Source: Streptomyces albireticuli
GTDB taxonomy: Bacteria > Actinomycetota > Actinomycetes > Streptomycetales > Streptomycetaceae
Direction of reading: 5' to 3'
Assembly: GCF_002192455.1 (NCBI RefSeq)
Contig: NZ_CP021744.1
Span: 7,898,501-7,962,500, forward strand
DNA length: 64,000 nt
The notes under the pieces were generated by a model, which saw nothing but the letters and a program-made list of their open reading frames with translations, was not told the origin of the DNA and ran no database searches. The position numbers and the translations under genes were made by a program. Below are positions 41,271 to 50,583 of this stretch, one piece after another (positions within the stretch are counted from its first letter, which is position 1; each line of letters opens with the position of its first letter).

Positions 41271-43312
41271 GCACCTACGACCGCATGGTCAAGTCCCCCG
41301 CGGCGGCCGAGGCCCCGCCCCCGGAAGCCGCGGCGGAACGACGCGTACCGCTGTTCATCGAGGAGCTGACCGGAACGCTCAGCGTCCACGCGCAGTACGT
41401 CCTGTACGGCAACATCCGCGACCTGCACCTGGTGCGGCACCGCGGCGGCGACCGCCACCACGCGCTCGTCGAGGTGCTGTGGAACTCCCTGCGCGGGCAG
41501 GGCTACCAGGCACTCGTCCAGTACGACCAGATCTCGGGGTTCTGCGTCGTCGCCGGACCGGACCGGGACCTCGTCGAGCACCTGCTGACGGAGAGCGGGC
41601 CGGCCACGCTCCCACGGGCCGGACGCGGACACCGGCCGCCCCAGCTCCTGGAAGCCGCACCGCAACTGCGGGAGATCGTGACGGGCTGGGCCGAGCGGCG
41701 CAAGGCGCCCGCGAACGGCGGGCGCGAGCTGGAGCCGCTGCGGGTCGCCCTGCTCATCGACCACGCCGCGCGGCTGACGGCCGACCCGGGCCGGCTCACC
41801 GAGGCCGAGCGGGACTTCTTCGTCGCCTGCCTCAAGCTGGCCGACTCGGCCCCGCTCGTCGAGCCGGGCCCGGCCGCCGTGCTGCGGTCCGCGGACCGCA
41901 CCGCCCCGGCGCTCTTCAACCCCGTCATCTGGCTCACGGACAGTGAACGGGACCTGCCGAACTGGCTGGTCTCCGGAAGCGAGCGGATCCGTGCGATCGC
42001 CGTTCCCGAGCCGGACGCCGACGAGCGGCGCCGGATGGCACGGCTGCTGGAGCGCGAGCACGCCGACGCGACCGTTCACGCGGGCCGGGCCGGGGCCGAT
42101 CCCGGGGAGCCGGCCGCCCGGCGGGGGGAGAGCGGCCACGCGGACGCCTTCGCACGGGCCGCGGCGGGGATGACCCTGCGGGCGATGCGCGAGAGCGTCA
42201 ACCTGGCGCTGGCTCGCCGCATGCCCTTCACCGCGATGCCCGACGCCGTGCGTGTCTACCGGCTCGGGGTGGAGAAGAACCCGTGGCGGCGCGAGGAGAT
42301 CCGGCAGCGGATCAGCGAGGGGGAGCGGCGGATCCCCGCCCGTGTCCTCGGCCAGGAAGCGGCCGTCTCGATGACGCTCGCCATCCTCAAACGGGCGGCG
42401 CTGGGTCTGTCCGGAGCCCAGGCCGGCAGCCCCGGCCACCGGCCCCGCGGCACCCTCTTCTTCGCCGGCCCGACCGGCACGGGCAAGACCGAGCTGGCCA
42501 AGGCGGTCGCCTCGGTGCTCTTCGACAGCGACCAGGCCTACCTGCGCTTCGACATGAGCGAGTTCTCCGCCGCTCACTCCGCCGACCGGCTCGTCGGCGC
42601 GCCACCGGGCTACGTCGGCTTCGAGGCCGGCGGCGAACTGACCACGGCGGTGCGGGCCGACCCGTTCAGGGTGATCCTCTTCGACGAGATCGACAAGGCG
42701 GACAAGGGTGTCCTGGACAAGTTCCTCCAGGTGCTGGAGGACGGACGCCTCACCGACGGCCAAGGGGTCACGACGTACTTCAGCGAGTGCGTACTGATCT
42801 TCACGTCGAACCTCGGGGTCCAGCGCACGGACCCGGTGACCGAGGAACGGCAGTGGATCGTCGAGCCCGGAACCCCCTACCGGGATCTGGCGCGGAGGGT
42901 GAAGAACAACGTCAAGCACCACTTCGAGGCGGTCGTGGGCCGGCCCGAGCTGATGAACCGCATCGGCGGCAACGTCGTGGTCTTCGGTTTCATCACCGAG
43001 GAGACGGCCGGCCGGATCCTCGACCTCCAGATCGGCAACATCCGGCGCCAGCTGGCCGCCGAGCACCGCCTCCACCTGGAGCTGGCGGCCGAGGCCCGCG
43101 CCCAGCTGGCGGAGTACTGCACCCGGGACCTGTGGAACGGCGGCCGGGGCATCGGGATGGTGCTGGAGACGCACCTGCTCAACCCGCTGGCCTGCGAGCT
43201 GTTCGACCGGCCCGCGGTCGGCACGGGGGCGACCGTGCTGGTGCGCGCGGTCCGCGAGACCGAGGACGGACAGGTGGAGATCGAGATCGAGACGCTGCCG
43301 GGAGAGGGATGA
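41267..43312 (+). CDS. ClpB-like AAA+ ATPase
   Basis: A 681-residue AAA+ protein. An N-terminal region of about 330 residues precedes an AAA_2-type module with Walker A GPTGTGKT (Lys407), Walker B VILFDEID (Asp473-Glu474), the pore-1-like segment GAPPGYVGFE, sensor-1 IFTSN and a C-terminal D2-small domain ending about residue 660. This is a single-ring relative of ClpB/ClpX, likely remodelling proteins. The N-terminal region (LSVHAQYVLYGNIRDLHLV and ALLIDHAARLTADPGRLTEAE) looks like a degenerate first AAA domain with weak nucleotide motifs. ATGA overlaps at both ends tie it to the coiled-coil and FHA genes. Confidence 0.85.
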   Translation: MSTYDRMVKSPAAAEAPPPEAAAERRVPLFIEELTGTLSVHAQYVLYGNIRDLHLVRHRGGDRHHALVEVLWNSLRGQGYQALVQYDQISGFCVVAGPDRDLVEHLLTESGPATLPRAGRGHRPPQLLEAAPQLREIVTGWAERRKAPANGGRELEPLRVALLIDHAARLTADPGRLTEAERDFFVACLKLADSAPLVEPGPAAVLRSADRTAPALFNPVIWLTDSERDLPNWLVSGSERIRAIAVPEPDADERRRMARLLEREHADATVHAGRAGADPGEPAARRGESGHADAFARAAAGMTLRAMRESVNLALARRMPFTAMPDAVRVYRLGVEKNPWRREEIRQRISEGERRIPARVLGQEAAVSMTLAILKRAALGLSGAQAGSPGHRPRGTLFFAGPTGTGKTELAKAVASVLFDSDQAYLRFDMSEFSAAHSADRLVGAPPGYVGFEAGGELTTAVRADPFRVILFDEIDKADKGVLDKFLQVLEDGRLTDGQGVTTYFSECVLIFTSNLGVQRTDPVTEERQWIVEPGTPYRDLARRVKNNVKHHFEAVVGRPELMNRIGGNVVVFGFITEETAGRILDLQIGNIRRQLAAEHRLHLELAAEARAQLAEYCTRDLWNGGRGIGMVLETHLLNPLACELFDRPAVGTGATVLVRAVRETEDGQVEIEIETLPGEG

Positions 43313-43749
43313 GTGCGCCCGGACTCGACGACTGGGAGGAGGTGCCGCCGGTCTCCTCCGCGCTGCCGCCCCGGCTCGACCCGGTGCCCGTCCCACCGGA
43401 CCGTCCCGTCGGCCCGGCCGTGCTGCGCTTCCTGGAGGTCGGGCTCACCCTGACCGTCGCGCCCGGCGCGCGGGTCGGTCTGGGCCGCGACCCGGACTGG
43501 GCGCCGCGCACCGCCGTCGCGCTCGCCGGGCACCTCACGGTCTCGGCACGGCACGCGGGCGTGACCGTCGCGGCGGACGGTTCCGCGACCGTCACCGAGG
43601 AACCGCCGGGCGCCGTCAACGGCACCCGGCTGAACCGGACCGACCTGGTGGCCGGTGTGCCGTACCCGCTGACCGACGGGGACCGGCTGCGGCTGGGCCC
43701 CCGGATCAGCTGCGTGGTCCGGCTGGGCCGTCCGCCCGCACCGGCCTGA
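43309..43749 (+). CDS. FHA domain protein
   Basis: A 146-residue protein with a C-terminal FHA fold (about residues 45-143): the GLGRDPDWAPR phosphothreonine-loop segment (Arg of VGLGRDP), the SARHAGVTV core and the N of AVNGTRLNR. FHA domains bind phosphothreonine, so it is the likely reader of the membrane kinase two genes upstream. A short Pro-rich N-terminal tail precedes the fold. The ATG overlaps the AAA+ stop (ATGA), and it is the last gene of the chain. Confidence 0.82.
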   Translation: MSAPGLDDWEEVPPVSSALPPRLDPVPVPPDRPVGPAVLRFLEVGLTLTVAPGARVGLGRDPDWAPRTAVALAGHLTVSARHAGVTVAADGSATVTEEPPGAVNGTRLNRTDLVAGVPYPLTDGDRLRLGPRISCVVRLGRPPAPA

Positions 43750-43904
43750 GCGGGGGGCGGGGGCGGTGCGAGGGTTTGGCCGGACACCGCCTAGGAGGCG
43801 CCCGCGGGCGCGATTAGCGTGTGATCGTGTTCCGGGTCACAGGTGACTCTTCGCTTCTGCGGCGCCGCAGGAGAGATCTCCGCAGTACCGTCGGGAGGAA
43901 GACC

Positions 43905-44444
43905 GTGATCAAGCACCGCTTGGCAATAGCCGCGACAGCCGCCGCGTTCGCGTTGACCCCTGCCGTACCCGCAGCGGCCCAGAACCATCACCCCAGCGTG
44001 GCCTCGGCCTCGGCCAACAGCGTCCACTACCTCCAGAACTACCTGTCCGGCAGATGCGTAGATGTCAACGGTTACAGCGCCGACAACTACGCGGTAGTGC
44101 TCAACTGGGACTGCAACGGCGGAACCAACCAGCGGTGGGAGTTCCGGCCGACAGGTGACGGCACGCACTTCTACCTGGTGGTGGCGCACAGCGGTAAGTG
44201 CCTCACGGTCAACGCCGCCGACGGGGGCACCGGGCAAAGGGTGGTCCAGTTCCAGTGCGTAGGCGCGGACACCCAGATGTGGCGGCCGGTGTACCAGGGG
44301 AACGACACCTATCAATTGATCGAGAAGCGAAGCGGGAAATGCTTCAGCCTCGACACCCGCGGGGGACTGGGGAACGGTGCGGGCTACCTCAGCTGGCCGT
44401 GCGAGGGCGGCCCCAACCAGCTCTGGAAGCTCCTGAACGTGTGA
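43905..44444 (+). CDS. Secreted ricin B-type beta-trefoil lectin
   Basis: A 179-residue protein with a Sec signal peptide (basic VIKHR start, AIAATAAAFALTPAVPAAA core, cleavage after AAA about residue 23) and one complete ricin-type beta-trefoil with the three QxW motifs NQRW, TQMW and NQLW. Such domains bind galactose- or mannose-type glycans. It has no catalytic module, so it is probably a stand-alone lectin or cell-wall-associated protein. The GTG at 43905 follows GGGAGGAAG. It lies between the kinase/AAA+ locus and the CHAT operon, and its link to either is not evident. Confidence 0.88.
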   Translation: MIKHRLAIAATAAAFALTPAVPAAAQNHHPSVASASANSVHYLQNYLSGRCVDVNGYSADNYAVVLNWDCNGGTNQRWEFRPTGDGTHFYLVVAHSGKCLTVNAADGGTGQRVVQFQCVGADTQMWRPVYQGNDTYQLIEKRSGKCFSLDTRGGLGNGAGYLSWPCEGGPNQLWKLLNV

Positions 44445-44508
44445 GGTTCCAGGGTCAGGGACTGTCCGGTGGGAACCGTGTTGATGCCGCTTGGGTCATA
44501 CTTTCTTG

Positions 44509-45006
44509 ATGTCCAGAGCAGCAGAGACGTCAACGCCCGCCCCTCGCCCGAAGCGCCGTAAGGCGCTGTGGCTCGTCGCCTTGGCCGCGGCCGCGGCCCT
44601 GGGCGGTCTGACGTACGCCTTCACCGGGTCCGAGGACACCGTTGACGAAGGTTTTCAAGAACGCCCGCTGGCCTGCTCGGAGGCCATGTACGCCATGGGC
44701 TGGGTACTTCCCGACCACGCGAGCGACCAACGGTGCACCGAGCTCAGCGGCGGCCTCGCGGGCCACACCGAGTCGGGCACCTTCCGCATGTCGCGCGCCG
44801 ATGCCCGCCCCTGGCTCGCTTCGCTTTCCGGCGAGCGGATACAGCCGGACGGGGCGGAAACCGACAGCGTGGTGGAACGGAAGGAAGGGCTCGCCCTCGG
44901 CATCCTCAGGCCGCCGGGCAGACTTCAGGCGGACGAGGTGAGGGTGAAAGTCCGCTGGGAGAGCGAGGACTCCGCGGTCGTCACCTTCGAGACGTTCGAC
45001 CACTGA
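44509..45006 (+). CDS. Small membrane-anchored hypothetical protein
   Basis: A 165-residue protein with a basic start and one N-terminal membrane helix (about residues 20-37, LWLVALAAAAALGGLTYAF) followed by a small extracytoplasmic domain with two Cys (about 55 and 77) that may form a disulfide. No family recognised. The ATG at 44509 has no ribosome site; a CATACT-like -10 element about 11 bases upstream suggests a leaderless transcript. It converges with the RES toxin gene. Confidence 0.6.
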   Translation: MSRAAETSTPAPRPKRRKALWLVALAAAAALGGLTYAFTGSEDTVDEGFQERPLACSEAMYAMGWVLPDHASDQRCTELSGGLAGHTESGTFRMSRADARPWLASLSGERIQPDGAETDSVVERKEGLALGILRPPGRLQADEVRVKVRWESEDSAVVTFETFDH

Positions 45007-45032
45007 GGACTGTCCGGTGTCCACCTGACGCG

Positions 45033-45692
45033 TCAGCCCTCGGGGACCGAGATCCGCGCGCGCAGCGGCTCCAGCATCGCGTTCACCTCCCGCACGTCGT
45101 CCTCGGCGTCCAGGCGCAGGGTCACGCCGGGTTCGGCGCGGAGCGGGCCGTGGCCGCAGCGGTCGCCGAACAGCTGGAGGGCGGTGCGGGGGCGGCAGCG
45201 CTTGGACTGCCACAGCAGGCCGTCCGCCCCCGCGCAGTGCTCCCGGATCAGGCGTGCCCAGTAGCGGGTCTTGTCGTAGTCCTCCTCCTCGCAGTCCACG
45301 AGCCAGGCGTCCTGCCAGACCGCGGCCAGGCCCTCGGCCGTGGTGAGGTCGACCAGGGACAGCTCCGCGGTCGTCCGCAGCACCGACAGGCGGTACCGGG
45401 AGGCCTGCGCCCAGGGCACCAGCCGGGTGCCCGTGGCGTCGTCGAAGTCGACGGAACGCAGGAGGACCTCGGACAGCGCCGTCACCGGGTCCAGGGCGGC
45501 GTACAGGTAGGGGTACGGGTCCTTCTCGGTGGCGTCGAAACGGCTGCCGCGGAAGAACTCGTGGGCGAGCCTCGGGTTGAACTCGGCCGCCTCGTAGTCG
45601 TCCAGGTGCAGCCGCCACAGGCGGGTACCGGCCGGCAGCGGGTGCGTCAGCGGTTCCATCGGGATTCCGGTGGGCGGGATCTGGCGGGCCAT
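45033..45692 (-). CDS. RES domain toxin
   Basis: A 219-residue protein with a RES domain at about residues 20-185: LWRLHLDDY, then FNPRLAHEFFRGSRFDATEKDPYPYLYAALDPVTALSEVLLR, whose R-x-x-RF and Y-x-A-x-x-x-x-TAL-x-E pattern is characteristic. RES toxins deplete cellular NAD+ and are neutralised by an Xre/MbcA/ParS-type antitoxin, which here is encoded directly upstream. The ATG at 45692 overlaps the antitoxin stop (TGATG). The gene is third in a minus-strand operon after the CHAT gene. The N-terminal 15 residues are an extension with several prolines. Confidence 0.87.
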   Translation of the reverse strand: MARQIPPTGIPMEPLTHPLPAGTRLWRLHLDDYEAAEFNPRLAHEFFRGSRFDATEKDPYPYLYAALDPVTALSEVLLRSVDFDDATGTRLVPWAQASRYRLSVLRTTAELSLVDLTTAEGLAAVWQDAWLVDCEEEDYDKTRYWARLIREHCAGADGLLWQSKRCRPRTALQLFGDRCGHGPLRAEPGVTLRLDAEDDVREVNAMLEPLRARISVPEG

Positions 45693-46327
45693 CAGTCGCC
45701 CTCCACCAGTTCGCGCGCGGCCCGGGCCAGCTCCTCGTCGGGTACGGACCCGAGGAGGTCGGCCGGTACGCCGCCCAGCCAGCGGTTGCCGCCCAGCCAC
45801 CAGTCGGCCGCGCCCCAGGGGTCCCGGTCGGCCATGAGCAGCCGGTTGATCCGGCTGACGACGGCCAGGGGGCGGGTGGTGCCCGCCGCGAACTGGAACC
45901 GCGGGTAGCGGTCCCCGAGTGCCGGGTGGCGCAGGCGGATCAGCCCGGGCTCGCCGGGGGCGGCCGCGACGTCGGCGGCGGGCAGGGCGGGCGCGGCCAG
46001 CAGCCGGGCGTGGACCGGGTCGGGCTCCGGCGGACCGTGCAGCGTCGCCAGCAGGGCCAGCACCGGTGCGCGGTCCACCTCCAGGGCGTCCGGGGCGCCG
46101 GCGAAGCGGACGCCGTCCCGCAGGGCCCGGGTCACCGGGTGCTCGTCGGGCAGGGCACGCAGCAGCCGCCGCAGACGGCGCAGCGTCGCCCGCACGGCCT
46201 GGGAGTCCGCGGCGCTCGCCAGGTTCTGAAGGAGCCCGGCCAGTTCCTCCTGTTCGTCAGGGGCGAGCGCCGCGAGGGTCTGCGGCCAGTGGTCGCCGAG
46301 CAGGGCGACCAGGTCGTCGGGGGTCAT
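45692..46327 (-). CDS. MbcA/ParS-type antitoxin for RES
   Basis: A 211-residue protein. Residues about 125-205 carry a toxin-binding domain of the MbcA/ParS (DUF2384) kind: YPRFQFAAG, then INRLLMADRDPWGAADWWLGGNRWLGG and PADLLGSVPDEEL, where W-W-L-G-G-N-RWLGG is the usual core. The N-terminal 110 residues are helical (DLVALLGDHWPQTLAAL...LRRLRRLLRALP) without a clear helix-turn-helix, longer than in minimal antitoxins. Its ATG overlaps the CHAT stop (ATGA), and the RES start overlaps its own stop. Antitoxins of this type usually also bind DNA; the extra N-terminal region could instead be a CHAT-protease interface (inference). Confidence 0.84.
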   Translation of the reverse strand: MTPDDLVALLGDHWPQTLAALAPDEQEELAGLLQNLASAADSQAVRATLRRLRRLLRALPDEHPVTRALRDGVRFAGAPDALEVDRAPVLALLATLHGPPEPDPVHARLLAAPALPAADVAAAPGEPGLIRLRHPALGDRYPRFQFAAGTTRPLAVVSRINRLLMADRDPWGAADWWLGGNRWLGGVPADLLGSVPDEELARAARELVEGD

Positions 46328-49300
46328 GCGGCCGGCTCTCCTTCCCCGTGGTGTGGCTGCGGGCGGTGCGGAAGCCGGTGCGGCCCGTCGGTGCGCGGGG
46401 CCGGTGCGGGGTTGCCTTGGTGGATGAAGGCGCCCCAGAAGGCGGGTCCGGACAGCTCCGGGCGGGCGGCGGTCCGCCGCAGGTGCGGTGTCAGGCCCGG
46501 CACCGGGGGCCGGGCCCCGGCGGGCGCCAGCATCCAGCGCTGGGCCGCCCGCAGGGCGTCGGGCGGGGCCAGCCCGGCGGCCACGTGGTGGTGGAAGACG
46601 GTCATCAGGACGGCCGAGGCTTCGTCGCTGACCTTCCAGCGCGAGCCGACGGCGTCGGCCGCCAGCCCGTGCACGAACGCGGTGGTGACGGTCAGCGCCT
46701 CGTCGTGGTCGCGGGTGCTCAGGTCGGTCTCGCAGGCACTGAGAACGACCAGTGGCCGTCCGGCGTCGGCCGGGGCCGTCGGGGCGTCGAGCAGCTCCGT
46801 CACCGACAGCCGGCCGGCCTCGGGGCCGGCGCCGGCGGGCCGGGCCAGTTCGAGCACCGAGGAGCCCGGGTCCGCGCCGGCCGTGCCGTGGCAGACGAGG
46901 TGGACGACGGCGACCGGCCGCGCCGCGGGCGTCTCCGCGCCCAGCAGCCCCAGCACCTCGGCCGGCGTGCCGTCGGGCGGTGGCGGTTCGAAGTCGCGGG
47001 TATCGAACTCGCCGTACAGGGCCGCCCGCGGGTAGTACGCGTCGTGCACCGCGAGCACCTCGTCCTCGGCCATGTCGAGACCGGCCGGCACACAGACCAG
47101 CGCCTGTCCCCGGGCGAGCGGCAGCCTCCGGGTGCGCGCCGCCCGCAGGAACTCCCGCCCGGAGGCCGCGTACGTCATGACGACCGCCTCGCAGGCGCGT
47201 ACGGTCGCGGGCGCACCGGCCTCGCGCCACCGCTCCGGGACGGTGAGCCGGGCGGCCTGCCAGGGCACCACGCCCAGGTTCCCGCAGGCGACGAGGGCCA
47301 GCCGGACCGGTGCGGCCGGTGACGCGGGCGCCGGCCCGGTGAGCAGGCCGGCCTCGTGAAGCCCCCGCTCCCACAGGCCGAGTCCGTCCAGGACCGGCCC
47401 CATCACCCCGGTACCGGCCCAGTCGCACAGGACGTCCAGCGCGGCCTCCCAGCGCTCCGCCCCGCCGGGGGCGGAGAACCGGACGCCGGTGGCCTCCAGA
47501 TAGGCGGCGACCGGGGCGCGGCCCCGCGCGGACAGGGCCGGCAGCGGCAGGACACGTGGCGGCCGGTCCGGCACCAGGAGCAGCGCCCAGCCCTCCTCGT
47601 CCTTCTCACCGGGCAGCAGGTAGACGAGCGCGTCCGCGCCGGACCGGGCGAGCGCGTCCCGCAGATCGGTGACCTCGGGCACCTGTCCGTCCTGCCCTTC
47701 GTCTTGTCCGCGCAGGAGTTCCAGTGCCCGGCGGCGCAGCCCACTGGGCAGTTCGGGTCCGTCGAGCGGCCCGTCGAGCAGGGCCGTCAGCAACGTGGAC
47801 GGTTCCGCGCCGGGGGCCGTGCCTCCCGCGCCGGGCCGGGCGTTCCGCCACTGCCGGGCCAGCTCCTCCTCACCGAGCGCGGCGAGCCGTTCCGGCACGG
47901 TGGCCGAGACGGCCGCGGCCGCGAGCACGAGGGCGCGGCCGGCCTCCAGACAGGCCACCGCCTGGTCCGGGCGGTCAGCCCGAGCGGCCCAGGAAGCGGC
48001 GGTCAGCCCGCGTGCGGCGCCGCCGCGGGCGACTTCCAGCCCGTGCTGGACACCCTGTTGGAGCAGGACGTCGGCGGCGGTCGCGCGCAGCGAGTCGCGG
48101 GCGTCGGCGACGGCCCGCGCCAGATCGGGCCCGGCGCCGCCGCCGGCCCGCGTGGCGTAGCCCTCGGCCAGCTCCCAGTACAGCGCGGAGGCGACCTGAG
48201 CGGTGCCGGAGGACAGCTCGCCCCGGGCGCGTTCCAGCTCGGCGAGGGCCTCGTCCAGCAGGGCCGGCTCCGGCTCGGCCCGGTACCGGAGGGTGAGCGC
48301 CATGGCGATGCCCATCCGGGTGCGGATCCGCTGGTCGGCGACGACGGGCGTGTGCCGGAGGGACTCGCGGGCGCGCTCCACCGCCGCGGCGACCCGCTGG
48401 GGTTCCGGATCGAGGAAGGAAGTGAGGGCCATCAGCGGCGCCCACAGGGCGTCCATGAGCCGCCGCGCGAACGGCTGGGACTGCGCGGCCGTGTACGCCT
48501 GGTCCAGGTGGTGGCTCCCGCTGCGCAGGGCGTCGGCGTCGGAAGTGGCCTTCGCGAGGGCCAGATGGGCGTACCCCAGGAGGAAGAGCGGCATGAACCG
48601 CTGCGCGCCCGCCGCCTCGGGGCTCTCGGCCTGCCCGCCGGTCGCGTCGGGCCCGTCCGGGGCGTCGAGTTCGTCCAGCAGGTCGAGCGCCTCCCCGATC
48701 AGGTCCTCAAGGGCCGGTACGTCCTCGGCGTCGGCGGCCTGTGACAGCTTCGTCATCAGCAGCATCTGCCGATTCGACCGAAGTACGTCCAGGGTCCCGG
48801 GCCGGCCTTGCGGCTGCTGCGCGACCAGCGGTCCGACGCCGGGCGCGAGCGACTGCTGGAGCAACTGCTCGGCCACGGCGGAGTCCAGTCTGCTGCCGCC
48901 GGTCAGCGCGGATCCGGCGAGAACCCCGGGCAGCACCCCGCGCACGAGCCAGGCGAAATCCTCGTCCTGCCCCTGCTCCTCGGAGGCTCTGCGCAGCAGG
49001 CGCAGGGCCTCCTCGTACTGACCGGCGTCGCCGGTACGGGCACCCAGGAGCGCGCGGGCCATGGCGAGCACGCTGTCGGACACCTGGAGGCCCGTCTTCG
49101 GCGCGGGCTCCTCGGCCTCCCGGAGCAGGCCGGAGATCTGGTCCGCCGAGAGCGAGCCCGGCTGGGCGATCTCGGCCATCAGGCCGAGCAGCGGCCGCAG
49201 TTCCTGCTGCTCGTCCTGGGTGGGGGGCCGCAGGCCGGCGGAGGGCAGTTCCTCCGCCGAAGCGGGCATCATGCGCATCAGCGGCTGGACCAACTGTGCC

Positions 49301-49977
49301 ATCGGCCCCAGCAGACCCTGGTCCAGGGTGTTCATCCGGCCCACCAGGCGCAGCATCGCCGGGCCGTCCCCGGCGGCGAGTGCCGCGTGGAACTCCGTCT
49401 GGAAGGCGAGGATCTCCGCCATGCCCTGCGGCAGTCCCTCGCGCTTGCTCGCGGCGAGTTCGTGGGCGAGCTGTTCGAACTCGGGCAGGGCCTCCATGAA
49501 CCCGGGTCCGTCCAGTCGCTCGGGCACCGAGACGTCCAGGAGGTTCTGCACCGCCTCAAGGCTCAGCGGGCGACGCGCGCCGAACCGGCCCGCGAGCAGG
49601 ACGAGCAGGTCCCGTGCCGCGTCCGTGCGCATCTCGGTGCCGAGCCGGTCACCTTCCCGCGCCTGCCGGAGCAGGGCGATGGCCTCCTTACGGTCCGCCT
49701 CCTCGCGCGTCTCGGTCCAGCGGGCGCCGATCAGCGCGCCCAGCCGTGCGAGGACCGCCGGGAGCACCGCGTCGCCGGGCAGCCGGTCGGTCAGCTCCGG
49801 CAGCAACTGCCGGATCTCCTCGATGAGCGCGTCCCGTTCGGCGGCGGGCGGTCCCTGCGCGGGCTCCTCCGGCGCCGGTAACGCGCGGGCGCCCGTGGAT
49901 CGCCGCACGAGGTCCCGGGCACGGTCCGCGAGTTCGCCGACGGGCTGCCCCGCTGTTTCGTCCTGTATCCCCAACAC
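46324..49977 (-). CDS. Helical-repeat CHAT protease (caspase-like)
   Basis: A 1217-residue protein. The C-terminal third is a CHAT domain: the strand VRLALVACGNLGVVPWQAARL, the catalytic His in VHLVCHGT (His1030) and Cys in VLSACETDLS (Cys1082), then AFWGAFIHQG, the family's closing motif. The N-terminal 800 residues are helical repeats with TPR-like A/L patterns and several long Ala-rich segments, typical of the sensor part of CHAT effectors. The GTG start at 49977 follows GGGGAGGGG. The gene is first in an operon with the MbcA/ParS antitoxin and RES toxin. A proteolytic trigger acting on the antitoxin is an attractive inference, not shown. Confidence 0.87.
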   Translation of the reverse strand: MLGIQDETAGQPVGELADRARDLVRRSTGARALPAPEEPAQGPPAAERDALIEEIRQLLPELTDRLPGDAVLPAVLARLGALIGARWTETREEADRKEAIALLRQAREGDRLGTEMRTDAARDLLVLLAGRFGARRPLSLEAVQNLLDVSVPERLDGPGFMEALPEFEQLAHELAASKREGLPQGMAEILAFQTEFHAALAAGDGPAMLRLVGRMNTLDQGLLGPMAQLVQPLMRMMPASAEELPSAGLRPPTQDEQQELRPLLGLMAEIAQPGSLSADQISGLLREAEEPAPKTGLQVSDSVLAMARALLGARTGDAGQYEEALRLLRRASEEQGQDEDFAWLVRGVLPGVLAGSALTGGSRLDSAVAEQLLQQSLAPGVGPLVAQQPQGRPGTLDVLRSNRQMLLMTKLSQAADAEDVPALEDLIGEALDLLDELDAPDGPDATGGQAESPEAAGAQRFMPLFLLGYAHLALAKATSDADALRSGSHHLDQAYTAAQSQPFARRLMDALWAPLMALTSFLDPEPQRVAAAVERARESLRHTPVVADQRIRTRMGIAMALTLRYRAEPEPALLDEALAELERARGELSSGTAQVASALYWELAEGYATRAGGGAGPDLARAVADARDSLRATAADVLLQQGVQHGLEVARGGAARGLTAASWAARADRPDQAVACLEAGRALVLAAAAVSATVPERLAALGEEELARQWRNARPGAGGTAPGAEPSTLLTALLDGPLDGPELPSGLRRRALELLRGQDEGQDGQVPEVTDLRDALARSGADALVYLLPGEKDEEGWALLLVPDRPPRVLPLPALSARGRAPVAAYLEATGVRFSAPGGAERWEAALDVLCDWAGTGVMGPVLDGLGLWERGLHEAGLLTGPAPASPAAPVRLALVACGNLGVVPWQAARLTVPERWREAGAPATVRACEAVVMTYAASGREFLRAARTRRLPLARGQALVCVPAGLDMAEDEVLAVHDAYYPRAALYGEFDTRDFEPPPPDGTPAEVLGLLGAETPAARPVAVVHLVCHGTAGADPGSSVLELARPAGAGPEAGRLSVTELLDAPTAPADAGRPLVVLSACETDLSTRDHDEALTVTTAFVHGLAADAVGSRWKVSDEASAVLMTVFHHHVAAGLAPPDALRAAQRWMLAPAGARPPVPGLTPHLRRTAARPELSGPAFWGAFIHQGNPAPAPRTDGPHRLPHRPQPHHGEGEPAA

Positions 49978-50215
49978 CCCTCCCCGGCAGGCGGATCCGG
50001 ACCATCATGGCCCGTTCGACCGGTGTGTGGGGAGTGGTCGGGCGGGTCCGCGGAACCCGGCCGGTAATCGACCGGGGAGCGCCCCGTGCTGCGGCATGGT
50101 CGGCGGTCCGCCCGGCGCCGCGCGATGACTTGGCGGGCTCGCCTCGGCCGGGACAGCCGGCCCGGCCGTTCTCCCGGGTGATGCCGGTGTGACTCCGGAC
50201 CCGGCCGGTGGTGGC

Positions 50216-50539
50216 TCACTTGGGCGGGAGCTCGGCGGTGACGTCCATGGCCCAGGTCAGCCAGTCGTCCAGGATGTCGTCGTCGAGGGTTTCCTCCGCC
50301 AGCAGGACCCAGCCCTTCTGTTCCTTGCCCCGGATGACCAGGGGCGCGGCGCCGGGGCGGGCCAGGGCTTCGGCGGTTCCATCCTCGCCGACGCGCACCA
50401 TGAGGCCCTCGTCGTACAGATTGGCCAGGGCGTTTCCCTGGAGGAGGAAGGTCAGGCCGCTGAACATCTTCTTCGCGACCACCCCCTCGGGCTCCAGCCG
50501 CTCCTTGATGCGTTCGGCGAGTACTTCGTCGTAAGCCAT
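50216..50539 (-). CDS. TfoX N-terminal domain protein
   Basis: A 107-residue protein matching the TfoX N-terminal domain: VVAKKMFSGLTFLLQGNALANLYDEGLMVRVG, and the second block WVLLAEETLDDDILDDWLTWAMDV. In Streptomyces such proteins occur alone and are not known to regulate competence; a role in DNA or protein binding is plausible. AAGGTGGAG precedes the ATG. It lies 44 bases downstream of the VOC gene on the same strand. Confidence 0.85.
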   Translation of the reverse strand: MAYDEVLAERIKERLEPEGVVAKKMFSGLTFLLQGNALANLYDEGLMVRVGEDGTAEALARPGAAPLVIRGKEQKGWVLLAEETLDDDILDDWLTWAMDVTAELPPK

Positions 50540-50583
50540 GGCTCCACCTTGTTGCCGGACGGCCCGGAAGGGCCCGGTTGTGG

